From: Flavobacterium poyangense
GTDB lineage: Bacteria; Bacteroidota; Bacteroidia; Flavobacteriales; Flavobacteriaceae
NCBI RefSeq assembly: GCF_011751075.1
Contig: NZ_JAALLN010000001.1
Location: 905,113 to 969,112, forward strand
DNA length: 64,000 nt
Direction of reading: 5' to 3'
Shown: positions 18,212 through 25,733 of the stretch, piece after piece
Layout: each line of letters starts with the position of its first letter
Position numbering within the stretch: the stretch's first letter is position 1
Program-made: the position numbers and the translations under genes
Notes under the pieces: generated by a model
Seen by the model: only the letters and a program-made list of their open reading frames with translations
What the model was told of the DNA's origin: nothing
Databases searched by the model: none

Positions 18212-18442
18212 ATGGATCCAAATGACCTTACAAAAGAATATACCAACGGTGAAGTAACTATCGTATGGCAATCCGGAAAATGCATTCATTCGGCCAATTG
18301 TGTAAAGAACAATCCTGACGTTTTTCATCCAAAAGAAAAACCCTGGATACAAACTAAAAATTCAACTACAGAAAAAATTATTAAAGCTGTAAACAAATGC
18401 CCCTCCGGTGCATTGACATTCTATCTAAACAACAAGGAATAA
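18212..18442 (+). CDS. Small (4Fe-4S) mono-cluster ferredoxin-like protein, YjdI/Fer4_19 family
   Basis: The 76-aa protein has the short divergent ferredoxin pattern with cysteines C24, C30 and C63 (GKCIHSANC and NKCPSGAL), as in E. coli YjdI. It has no signal peptide, so it acts in the cytoplasm. The cluster and its redox partner are not established for this family. It stands 169 bp after the pirin gene with a terminator in between, so it has its own transcript. Confidence 0.88.
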   Translation: MDPNDLTKEYTNGEVTIVWQSGKCIHSANCVKNNPDVFHPKEKPWIQTKNSTTEKIIKAVNKCPSGALTFYLNNKE

Positions 18443-18478
18443 TAATCACCTCCCCCTACTAAAAACAGCACTTTATCT

Positions 18479-18604
18479 CAGCCACAAATTACACGAATTC
18501 ACACGAATTAATTTTTGCTTTTTTTTACGCGCAAAAATTAGTGGAAATTGGTGTGATTCATGGCTAAAAAAAATCAATCCGTGTAATTCATGTAATTCGT
18601 GTTT
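18479..18604. repeat. Intergenic palindromic repeat (CACGAATT words)
   Basis: GCCACAAATTACACGAATTC starts at 18480 and is echoed in reverse by GGTGTGATTCATGGC (18551-18565) and by CCGTGTAATTCATGTAATTCGTG (18580-18602). The block ends 5 bp before the AraC-type stop codon on the minus strand and may serve as its 3' structure. It belongs to the set of structured intergenic repeats of this genome, with a different sequence from the CACGCAGATTT type. Confidence 0.7.
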
Positions 18605-18608
18605 AAAA

Positions 18609-19475
18609 TTAACGTACCATATCACTCCTAAACACTGTCGGAGAAAATCCGGTTTGTTTTTTGAACACTCTGGAGAAATAAGAGTAATCTTCATAACCAA
18701 CAGCATACGCCACTTCATTTACCGCTAATTGTTTATCAATCAACATTCTTTTTGTTTCCAGAATTACACGATCCATAATTACCTCTGTTGCCGTTTTTTG
18801 CAAAATCTCGTTACATATTCGATTCAAATGCTTTAAAGTAATATGCAATTGATCCGCATAAAAAGAAGGTAGTTTTTGAGTTTTAAAGTACTTTTCCAAA
18901 AGCTCCTCGAAAGCGTTGATTTTGATATTATACGAATGTGTCTGTCGTGAATACGTTTCACCATATTTGCGGGCAATTTCAATATGAATACAATCCAACA
19001 AATTGAGCATCTTGTCTAGTTGTAATTTATTTTTTTGACTGTTTTCCTCAATCAGCAGATTAAAATAAGGCAGAATATCAGAGGCTTCCTCACTTTCAAA
19101 AAGAACTTCCGGCTGATTTAGAATCGAACTGTAAAAATTGTAGTCGTTTATTTTTTTCTGACCGAAATACAAATTGTAAAGTTCCTGTGAAAAAATAATT
19201 ACATAACCTTCAATATCCTCAGATAAGTTCCAATAATGCATTTGACCGGGTTGCAAAACAAACAAACTTCCTTTTTTTATTTCGAAACGATCAAAGTCAA
19301 CTACATGAATTCCGGAGCCATTCGTAAAAAAAACCATTAAATAGGAATCGTGACGATGGGGTTCTTCTACAAAACTGTGACTTTTTAGATGTTCTTTGAA
19401 AGTATTCACATAAAAATCGCGATGAATATCGTTACAATTAAAATTCTGAACACTATAAACCGGGTATTTTTTCAT
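18609..19475 (-). CDS. AraC-family transcriptional regulator
   Basis: The 288-aa protein has an N-terminal cupin-like sensing domain (about residues 25-110, HRHDSYLMVFFTNGSGIHVVDF, LFVLQPGQMHYW) and a C-terminal double helix-turn-helix (about 190-285) with the hallmark AYAVGYEDYSYFSRVFKKQTGFSP. Such regulators usually sense a small molecule, often a sugar or aromatic, but no ligand can be assigned. It is divergent from the DUF983 gene, and the 95-bp gap probably holds both promoters. Confidence 0.93.
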   Translation of the reverse strand: MKKYPVYSVQNFNCNDIHRDFYVNTFKEHLKSHSFVEEPHRHDSYLMVFFTNGSGIHVVDFDRFEIKKGSLFVLQPGQMHYWNLSEDIEGYVIIFSQELYNLYFGQKKINDYNFYSSILNQPEVLFESEEASDILPYFNLLIEENSQKNKLQLDKMLNLLDCIHIEIARKYGETYSRQTHSYNIKINAFEELLEKYFKTQKLPSFYADQLHITLKHLNRICNEILQKTATEVIMDRVILETKRMLIDKQLAVNEVAYAVGYEDYSYFSRVFKKQTGFSPTVFRSDMVR

Positions 19476-19539
19476 AACAAATGTCTTTATTGTGCTATAA
19501 GTAGCGAAGATATAAAAAAGGATTCAATAGAATCCGGAA

Positions 19540-19547
19540 TACCTTTG
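19540..19547 (+). promoter_or_regulatory. Candidate -7 box of the DUF983 gene
   Basis: TACCTTTG matches TAnnTTTG and lies 24 bp before the ATG at 19571. The -33 region is not a clear TTTG (TTC at 19522-19524). Confidence 0.35.
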
Positions 19548-19570
19548 TATAAATAAAAAACAACAAAGTT

Positions 19571-19927
19571 ATGTCAAGTACACTAATCCATATTTTAAAA
19601 AATGAATGTCCGAATTGTCATAAAGGAAAAGTATTCAAAGACAAAAACATATTCCTTAATTTCGGCTTCCCAAAAATGAATGAACACTGTAGTCACTGTG
19701 ATTATAAATTTCAAAAAGAGCCCGGCTACTTTTTTGGTGCAATGTATGTAAATTACGGACTAACCGTTGCACAAGGAATTGCTACTTACTGTGTTGCACA
19801 GTTTTTCTTTGAAAATACATTTGACCTGAGAATTATTCCAATCATTGCTGTTGTGATTACCTGTTTAACTTTTTTCAACCTCCGTTTTTCCAGATTATTA
19901 TGGATTTACATGTTTAAGGATGTTTAA
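19571..19927 (+). CDS. DUF983 membrane protein with zinc-ribbon motif
   Basis: The 118-aa protein begins with two CxxC knuckles, C13/C16 (ECPNCHKG) and C40/C43 (EHCSHCDY), followed by EPGYFFGAMYVNYG and two transmembrane segments (about 57-77 and 86-104). This is the DUF983 layout. The cysteines probably bind zinc on the cytoplasmic side. The function is unknown. Confidence 0.9.
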   Translation: MSSTLIHILKNECPNCHKGKVFKDKNIFLNFGFPKMNEHCSHCDYKFQKEPGYFFGAMYVNYGLTVAQGIATYCVAQFFFENTFDLRIIPIIAVVITCLTFFNLRFSRLLWIYMFKDV

Positions 19928-20016
19928 AGATTATACAAGCTAAAAAAATGTTATTTTTGCCTTTCAATTGAAACTAATTTTCAATTCCAAAATAATTCAA
20001 TCTTTAAATTAGACAA

Positions 20017-20892
20017 ATGAAAGCATACGTATTTCCGGGTCAGGGTGCACAATTTACAGGAATGGGCAAAGACTTATATGAAACATCGGCTTTAGCCAAA
20101 GAATTATTCGAAAAAGCTAATGAAATTTTAGGTTTTAGAATTACAGATATCATGTTTGAAGGTACTGCCGAAGAACTGAAAGAAACAAAAGTTACGCAAC
20201 CTGCCGTTTTTTTACACTCGGTTATTTTAGCAAAAACTTTAGGAGAAGAGTTTAAACCGGAAATGGTTGCAGGACATTCTTTAGGAGAATTCTCCGCACT
20301 GGTTGCCAATGGAACCTTATCTTTTGAGGACGGACTTAAATTGGTTTCTCAACGTGCTTTGGCTATGCAAAAAGCATGCGAAATTACTCCATCTACAATG
20401 GCTGCTGTTTTAGGCTTAGCTGATAATGTAGTTGAAGAAGTTTGTGCTTCAATTGACGGCATTGTCGTTGCTGCAAATTACAACTGTCCTGGACAATTGG
20501 TAATTTCAGGGGAAACCGGAGCTGTTGAAAAAGCTTGTGAAGCGATGAAAGCTGCAGGAGCAAAACGCGCTTTGATTTTACCTGTTGGAGGAGCATTCCA
20601 CTCTCCAATGATGGAACCGGCAAGAGAAGAATTAGCGGCTGCTATTGAAGCAACAGCATTCGCAACGCCTATTTGCCCGGTATACCAGAATGTACCGGCA
20701 AGTGCTGTTTCTGATGCAAATGAAATCAAAAAGAACCTAATCATACAATTGACTGCTCCGGTAAAATGGACGCAATCTGTACAACAAATGATCGCTGACG
20801 GCGCTACTTTATTTACTGAAGTTGGTCCGGGAAAAGTACTAGCCGGCTTAATTACTAAAATTGACAAAGAAGCGGTTACTGCTAATGCATAA
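20017..20892 (+). CDS. fabD: Malonyl-CoA:ACP transacylase
   Basis: The 291-aa protein shows all FabD signatures: FPGQGAQ at the start, the nucleophile S88 in GHSLGEFSAL, an Arg in QRALAMQKA, and the catalytic H195 in GGAFHSPMM. It loads malonyl groups onto acyl carrier protein for fatty acid elongation in the cytoplasm. It is not next to fabH or acpP here. A hairpin terminator follows, so it is probably a single-gene transcript. A TATTTTTG at 19952 could be its -7 box, without a clear -33 box. Confidence 0.97.
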   Translation: MKAYVFPGQGAQFTGMGKDLYETSALAKELFEKANEILGFRITDIMFEGTAEELKETKVTQPAVFLHSVILAKTLGEEFKPEMVAGHSLGEFSALVANGTLSFEDGLKLVSQRALAMQKACEITPSTMAAVLGLADNVVEEVCASIDGIVVAANYNCPGQLVISGETGAVEKACEAMKAAGAKRALILPVGGAFHSPMMEPAREELAAAIEATAFATPICPVYQNVPASAVSDANEIKKNLIIQLTAPVKWTQSVQQMIADGATLFTEVGPGKVLAGLITKIDKEAVTANA

Positions 20893-20923
20893 TTTTCAGC
20901 CTTCAACTTGAAATAAAAATTAA

Positions 20924-20959
20924 AAAATCCCAAATTATCAAATGATAGTTTGGGATTTT
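20924..20959 (+). terminator. Terminator after fabD
   Basis: AAAATCCCAAATTATC (20924-20939) pairs with GATAGTTTGGGATTTT (20944-20959) with one mismatch and a 4-nt loop. The core ATCCCAAA recurs in the terminators at 21700 and 23335. Confidence 0.85.
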
Positions 20960-21008
20960 ATATTTCTCAGGTTCTTTCCTTTTTAATCCACACAAAACCG
21001 ATTATTTT

Positions 21009-21695
21009 ATGAAAAAAGCACTTTTAACCGTTGCCTTATTACTTTCTGGCACAATAAGCTTCTCTCAGACACCTAAATTCGAAGCTCCAAATTACACCAA
21101 AATAGAATCGAATATAAAAGACAAAAAATCAGACTACTATTATCCTAATTTGCTCGAAAAATTCAATGCTTCTGACTCCACAATGACACTGGAACAAAAA
21201 AGACATTTGTTTTACGGTTTTGTTTTTCAGGAAAAATACAGTCCTTATAATTTTTCCGACCATTCAAAATCTTTAGGAACTTTAATCAACAAAGAAAATC
21301 TCACCAATCAGGACTTCGAAAAAATACTCGAACTGTCCGATTTGATTTTACAAGAAAATCCATTTGATTTAAGAACATTAAATTATAAATCCTATTCGCT
21401 TAGTAAATTGAATAAAAAAGCTGAATTAAAGAAAAATGAAATCAAAACCAACATTATAATGGAAGTCCTTTTTAGTAGTGGAGACGGAACCAGTAAAGAA
21501 TCTGCTTTTTATGTAATTAACACCTCTAACGAATACGACTTGATTAACATGATTGGTTTTCAATTTGGAGGAGAACAAAGTTTAATTGAACATTATGATT
21601 ATCTCAAATTAGCAGAGAACAAATACAATATCCCCGGTTTCTATTTTGACATTACCCCTTGCCTAAATCACCTTAACAAAAAAGGTTTTAAATAA
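21009..21695 (+). CDS. Secreted DUF4919-family protein
   Basis: The 228-aa product has a signal peptide (MKKALLTVALLLSGTISFSQ) and a mostly helical mature part with the PNLLEKFNASDSTMTLEQKR and YGFVFQEKYSPY segments, then a Ser/Thr-rich region near GDGTSKESAFYVI. This pattern matches DUF4919, found mainly in Bacteroidetes. No active-site motif is visible and the role is unknown. It is flanked by two related ATCCCAAA-type hairpins. Confidence 0.8.
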   Translation: MKKALLTVALLLSGTISFSQTPKFEAPNYTKIESNIKDKKSDYYYPNLLEKFNASDSTMTLEQKRHLFYGFVFQEKYSPYNFSDHSKSLGTLINKENLTNQDFEKILELSDLILQENPFDLRTLNYKSYSLSKLNKKAELKKNEIKTNIIMEVLFSSGDGTSKESAFYVINTSNEYDLINMIGFQFGGEQSLIEHYDYLKLAENKYNIPGFYFDITPCLNHLNKKGFK

Positions 21696-21699
21696 TATA

Positions 21700-21739
21700 A
21701 AAAATCCCAAATGGTCAATTGATCGTTTGAGATCTTTTT
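21700..21739. terminator. Terminator between the DUF4919 gene and the toxin-like gene
   Basis: An imperfect hairpin AAAATCCCAAATGGTCAATT / GATCGTTTGAGATCTTTT spans 21701-21738, with T-rich sequence to the right. It is a diverged copy of the hairpin after fabD, and separates two convergent genes. Confidence 0.65.
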
Positions 21740-21745
21740 ATACTA

Positions 21746-22072
21746 CTAAAGCTCTCTTGCTTCAATAGAATAATTATTCAGAATACCAGTAATCAAATAA
21801 TTTTGATTTCTTTTCTCAAAAAAGACATACCAAGTTGTTCGTGAATTGATTTTATAAAAAACATACTCTGAACCCAAATATTGAAGTGTATCAGGAGTCT
21901 TTTTATGTAAACTTGTTTGAATTCTTTTCGGAACAGCATCATAGATACCGGAAACATATGTCTCAGCCGCACCCCTAAAACCAAAATATCCTTTTTCATA
22001 CAATACAATTACCAGACTATCAAGGTATCGGATAACGTCTTGCGTAAAAACAACTTCTATTTCACCCACCAC
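21746..22072 (-). CDS. RelE/ParE-like toxin family protein
   Basis: The 108-aa protein starts at a GTG (22072) inside the end of the upstream small gene. Its pattern, an N-terminal strand (EIEVVFTQDVIRYLDSL), a helix with LYEKGYFGFRGAAETYV, then KRIQTSLHKKTP and the strands EYVFYKINSRTTWYVFFEKRNQNYLITGI, fits the RelE/ParE fold as seen in Bacteroidetes type II toxin-like proteins. It would act as an mRNA interferase or gyrase poison, but I cannot tell which. The small acidic, Lys-rich protein upstream overlaps it by 16 bp, as expected for an antitoxin. Confidence 0.65.
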   Translation of the reverse strand: MVGEIEVVFTQDVIRYLDSLVIVLYEKGYFGFRGAAETYVSGIYDAVPKRIQTSLHKKTPDTLQYLGSEYVFYKINSRTTWYVFFEKRNQNYLITGILNNYSIEAREL

Positions 22073-22257
22073 TCCTTTATTCTCTTAATCGATTCTGCCT
22101 TAGCCTCCTCGGAAGCCAATCCTTTTTCAAACTCAGCATCAAAATCAAAAGTTTCTCTTTCTATTCCTCTAAATTCAGGTTTTTGAATTTCATATTCAAC
22201 CTCTGGCTCTTCTACCTTACTTTTTTCGGTGTGTTTTTTCTTCGCGTTCATGATCAT
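22057..22257 (-). CDS. Small charged protein, probable antitoxin partner
   Basis: The 66-aa protein (or 64 aa from the second ATG at 22251) is rich in Lys and Glu with a C-terminal helical part (FDFDAEFEKGLASEEAKAES, then IKRIKEWWVK). Its last codons overlap the toxin-like start by 16 bp. Antitoxins of RelE/ParE pairs often end this way, with a helix rich in charged and aromatic residues that wraps around the toxin. There is no obvious DNA-binding domain, so autoregulation is uncertain. The assignment rests on size, order and overlap. Confidence 0.6.
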   Translation of the reverse strand: MIMNAKKKHTEKSKVEEPEVEYEIQKPEFRGIERETFDFDAEFEKGLASEEAKAESIKRIKEWWVK

Positions 22258-22353
22258 CCTTATTTATATAATAAATTTACAACAAACTGACCGAATCATA
22301 AGATCTCGTTTTATAAATGATTGATTTTAAGACACATTCGTTATTATATAAAA

Positions 22354-22394
22354 TAGAGACGCACTGCAGTGCGTCTCTACGGTGCGTCTCTACA
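22354..22394. repeat. Perfect palindrome with TAGAGACGCACTG arms (REP-like) plus a partial copy
   Basis: Positions 22354-22379 form a 26-bp perfect palindrome whose left half is TAGAGACGCACTG; an extra half copy GTGCGTCTCTAC follows to 22394. An almost identical palindrome lies at 23376-23401, on the other side of the EamA transporter gene. Confidence 0.9.
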
Positions 22395-22406
22395 CACGAC
22401 ATGTCT

Positions 22407-23312
22407 TTATTTAATATTTTTCTCTTTCCTCTTATAATTAATAATAAAAACCCCCAGAATAATTAACACTGTGGCAATAATAAAATCAACTGTTATTTTC
22501 TCATCTAATAGCAGCCAACCCAAAAAAACAGCTATAATTGTATTGATGTAAGACAAAATAGAAACCTGTATAGCTGTAACACGTTTTAGAGCATAATTAT
22601 AACAAAGAAAAGCAATTACAGATCCAAAAACAGACAGATATAAAGAAGCAAAAATACTTCTTGAACTCCACGAACTTACATCGGGATTTGGTGAAAAAAT
22701 AAAAGCTAATACCAATTGTATACAAGAAGCCATCATAAACTGATAAAACAAATTAAGTGCAATATTATCAGTTTTATAAGCGTGTGTTTTGGTATAAATC
22801 GTTCCGGCTGCCCAAGCTAAAATTGCCAGTCCCATAAACATAACTCCTATTTTATAATCCGCATCCAGAAATGACCCGAGTCCATCTTTAAATATAAAAA
22901 CCACTCCCGAAAATCCGATTATAACTCCTACAAGCCCTCTTAAACTTGCTTTTTGCAGTCCAAACAAAATACTACCTATAAAAATAAGTATTGGCGACAT
23001 CGCACTTATCACAGAGGCCAGTCCGCTTGGTAAAGTCTGTTCCGCGACTGTTGTAAATCCGTTTGCAATTACAATCATTAATATAGATGGAACCAACTGG
23101 TGTTTTAAATTTTTCCAGCCAATCCATTTTAGTTGGTTTTTAAATAATAAGACCACCATAAGCATCAATCCTGCTAATCCCTGACGAATAGAGGTTACAA
23201 ACCAGGGCGGAATAGTCTCTACAGCAACCCTTATTCCTAAAAATGTGGTACCCCAAACAACACCAACCGTTGCTAAGGCAAAAATTAATTTATAATCTAA
23301 ACTTTGCTTCAT
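22407..23312 (-). CDS. EamA/DMT-family transporter
   Basis: The 301-aa protein has ten transmembrane segments in two repeated EamA halves (about residues 10-140 and 155-295), with the family markers GVVWGTTFLGIRV near the start and PSGLASVISAMSPI closing the first half. The drug/metabolite transporter superfamily exports amino acids, nucleosides or other small molecules. The substrate is unknown. REP-like palindromes lie on both sides, and an ATCCCAAA hairpin precedes the gene. Confidence 0.92.
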   Translation of the reverse strand: MKQSLDYKLIFALATVGVVWGTTFLGIRVAVETIPPWFVTSIRQGLAGLMLMVVLLFKNQLKWIGWKNLKHQLVPSILMIVIANGFTTVAEQTLPSGLASVISAMSPILIFIGSILFGLQKASLRGLVGVIIGFSGVVFIFKDGLGSFLDADYKIGVMFMGLAILAWAAGTIYTKTHAYKTDNIALNLFYQFMMASCIQLVLAFIFSPNPDVSSWSSRSIFASLYLSVFGSVIAFLCYNYALKRVTAIQVSILSYINTIIAVFLGWLLLDEKITVDFIIATVLIILGVFIINYKRKEKNIK

Positions 23313-23334
23313 GATATTTTAATTTATTGAATAA

Positions 23335-23375
23335 AAAAAAATCCCAAATTATACTTCGATAATTTGGGATTTTTT
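23335..23375. terminator. Bidirectional terminator upstream of the EamA gene and after galE
   Basis: A perfect stem pairs AAAAAATCCCAAATTAT with ATAATTTGGGATTTTTT around a 6-nt loop (about 23336-23375), with A- and T-rich flanks. It lies downstream of galE on the minus strand, between galE and the EamA start. Confidence 0.85.
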
Positions 23376-23401
23376 TAGAGACACACTGCAGTGCGTCTCT
23401 A
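23376..23401. repeat. Second REP-like palindrome, one mismatch from that at 22354
   Basis: TAGAGACACACTG followed by CAGTGCGTCTCTA differs from the copy at 22354-22379 by one base. It directly abuts the terminator at 23335-23375. Confidence 0.9.
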
Positions 23402-23411
23402 CATTACACGA

Positions 23412-24425
23412 TTACGATCGTACTTTTTGTTCCCATTTCCAGGCACTTGCCAAAGCTTCATCTAACGTTAGCTGTGCTTTCCATCCTAAAACATTATTTG
23501 CTTTATCTGTATTTGCATAAGCCTCAGTGATATCACCTTCGCGGCGTGGCATAATCTTATAAGGTAATTTTTTATCGCTCACTTTTTCAAAGCTATTAAT
23601 CACTTCAAGAACAGAGCTTCCTTTTCCTGTTCCCAGATTAAAAGTCTCTACCTTAGACAGATTCTTCTTATTGAATAAACGCTGTAAGGCAATGACGTGC
23701 GCTTTTGCTAAATCGACAACGTGAATATAATCCCGAACCGCTGTTCCGTCTGTTGTTGGATAATCATCTCCAAAAACAGATAATTCCTGACGCAATCCGA
23801 TACCGGTTTGCGTAATAAAAGGCACTAAATTTTGAGGGACTCCAATTGGTAACTCGCCAATCTCTGTTGAGGCGTGCGCTCCAACCGGATTAAAATAACG
23901 CAGCAAAATAGCGCTGATATTCGTTACTTTAGCTGTATCTGTTATGATCTCTTCTCCTATTTGTTTGGTATTTCCATAAGGAGACATTGCTGTTTGCACA
24001 GGAGCATCTTCAGTAATAGGCATTTTTTCGGCTTGGCCGTAAACCGTACAAGAGGAACTAAAAATAAAACTTGCCTCCGGTTTTTCCTGTAATTGCTGCA
24101 ACAAATACACCAAAGTACTTATATTGTTTTCGTAATACAATAACGGATTCTCAACACTTTCACCAACCGCTTTTGAAGCCGCAAAATGAATAACTCCGGT
24201 AACGTCATTATGTTTTGTAAAGAAATCCCGAACTTTGGCTTTCTCTCTTAAATCTATTTTTTCAAACAGCGGAAGTTTTCCCGTAATCTTCTCTATTCCT
24301 TTTAAAACATCTTCTGAGGAATTAGAAAGATCATCAATTATTACAACTTCAAAGCCTTCATTTTGCAATTCGACTACAGTATGTGAACCGATAAATCCTA
24401 ATCCTCCCGTTACTAATACTTTCAT
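23412..24425 (-). CDS. galE: UDP-glucose 4-epimerase
   Basis: The 337-aa protein has the GalE layout: the NAD-binding GGLGFIGSH motif (residues 7-15), SSSCTVYG, and the catalytic Y in SPYGNTKQIGEE, followed by RYFNPVGAH. It interconverts UDP-glucose and UDP-galactose for surface polysaccharide. The next gene upstream on the same strand codes for a sugar aminotransferase, so the pair may help build a nucleotide sugar, but no full pathway is present. Confidence 0.95.
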   Translation of the reverse strand: MKVLVTGGLGFIGSHTVVELQNEGFEVVIIDDLSNSSEDVLKGIEKITGKLPLFEKIDLREKAKVRDFFTKHNDVTGVIHFAASKAVGESVENPLLYYENNISTLVYLLQQLQEKPEASFIFSSSCTVYGQAEKMPITEDAPVQTAMSPYGNTKQIGEEIITDTAKVTNISAILLRYFNPVGAHASTEIGELPIGVPQNLVPFITQTGIGLRQELSVFGDDYPTTDGTAVRDYIHVVDLAKAHVIALQRLFNKKNLSKVETFNLGTGKGSSVLEVINSFEKVSDKKLPYKIMPRREGDITEAYANTDKANNVLGWKAQLTLDEALASAWKWEQKVRS

Positions 24426-24463
24426 TTTGTGGTTATTTTATATGGCTAATAATATGGTTTACT

Positions 24464-25594
24464 TTATTTCAAAAATTCAATAACACTATCAGTAATAAAT
24501 TTAATCTGTTCGTCATCTAATTCTGTGTGCATTGGTAACGCAATTACTTCCTGTACTAATTGATTCGTAACCGGAAACTGCTCCTCTTTATAACGTACAT
24601 CTGTATATGCTTTTTGCGAATGCAAAGGAATTGGATAATAAATCGCACAAGGAATTCCTTTATCCAGCAAATGCTGCATTAAACCATTGCGGTCAGCATC
24701 TACAATTCTTAAAACATACTGATGAAAAACGTGATCGTTTTGACTTGCATCAAATTCAGGCGTAATAATATTTTTATTCCCTGCAAAAGCAGCGTTGTAT
24801 TTTGTTGCAGCCAAACGGCGTGCTGTATTGTATTCGTCCAACAAAGGTAATTTTGCATTTAAAACACCTGCCTGAATACTATCTAAACGTGAATTCACCC
24901 CTACAACATCGTGATGGTAACGCTCGTACATTCCGTGATTTACAATTCCGCGGATGATGTGGGCTAATTTATCATCATTTGTAAAAATCGCTCCTCCATC
25001 TCCATAACAACCTAAGTTTTTAGACGGGAAGAACGATGTAGCAGCCACATGACCAATTACTCCTACTTTACTTTTTACTCCTGATTTCGAAATATAATCA
25101 GCTCCAATTGCTTGTGCATTATCTTCGATCACATACAAATTGTGCTCGGCAGCAATCTCCATAATTGCATCCATATTAGCTGCACGCCCAAATAAATGTA
25201 CCGGAACAATTGCTTTTGTTTTTGGGGTAATTGCTTTTTTAAGCGCTTCGATATCGATGTTCATGTTTTTCATATCAACATCAACCAAAACCGGCGTTAA
25301 TTGCAACAAAGCAATTACCTCAACCGTAGCTGCAAAGGTAAAATCTGCCGTAATAACCTCATCTCCGGGTTTAAGATCTAATCCCATCATGGCAATTTGC
25401 AACGCATCGGTTCCGTTTGCACAAGGAATTACATGTTTTGCACCTAAATAGTCTTCCAGATTTTTTTGAAACTGATGAACCAACGGCCCATTTATATAAG
25501 TATTTGTATCTAAAACTTCTTGAATCGAAGCATCAACAGTAGTTTTTATTTTCTCGTATTGACTCTTTAAGTCAACCATTTGAATTTTTTTCAT
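24464..25594 (-). CDS. DegT/DnrJ/EryC1/StrS-family nucleotide-sugar aminotransferase
   Basis: The 376-aa protein is a typical PLP sugar aminotransferase: ALQIAMMGLDLKPGDEVI, PVHLFGRAANMD, IEDNAQAIGA, the PLP lysine K192 in SFFPSKNLGCYGDGGA, and RLDSIQAGVLNAKL. It transfers an amino group, usually from glutamate, to a keto-sugar nucleotide for surface glycans. It lies 38 bp upstream of galE. The closest named groups include PglE/WecE/FdtB-like enzymes, but substrate specificity cannot be read. Confidence 0.92.
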   Translation of the reverse strand: MKKIQMVDLKSQYEKIKTTVDASIQEVLDTNTYINGPLVHQFQKNLEDYLGAKHVIPCANGTDALQIAMMGLDLKPGDEVITADFTFAATVEVIALLQLTPVLVDVDMKNMNIDIEALKKAITPKTKAIVPVHLFGRAANMDAIMEIAAEHNLYVIEDNAQAIGADYISKSGVKSKVGVIGHVAATSFFPSKNLGCYGDGGAIFTNDDKLAHIIRGIVNHGMYERYHHDVVGVNSRLDSIQAGVLNAKLPLLDEYNTARRLAATKYNAAFAGNKNIITPEFDASQNDHVFHQYVLRIVDADRNGLMQHLLDKGIPCAIYYPIPLHSQKAYTDVRYKEEQFPVTNQLVQEVIALPMHTELDDEQIKFITDSVIEFLK

Positions 25595-25733
25595 TTATCT
25601 CTCTCTATTATTTAAAACTTAAGATTTGTTTTTGGAATTCAATCTTCAAAACGAAGAACAAAAATAGTTATTTAATACCTTCGAACAATGAAAATAATGG
25701 AAAGAAACGTATTTTAGCAGCAAAATTACATCC

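Noticed and set aside
20478..20933. 151-aa minus-strand frame inside fabD
   Set aside because: It is antisense to strongly conserved fabD codons and runs across the fabD terminator; no independent evidence.
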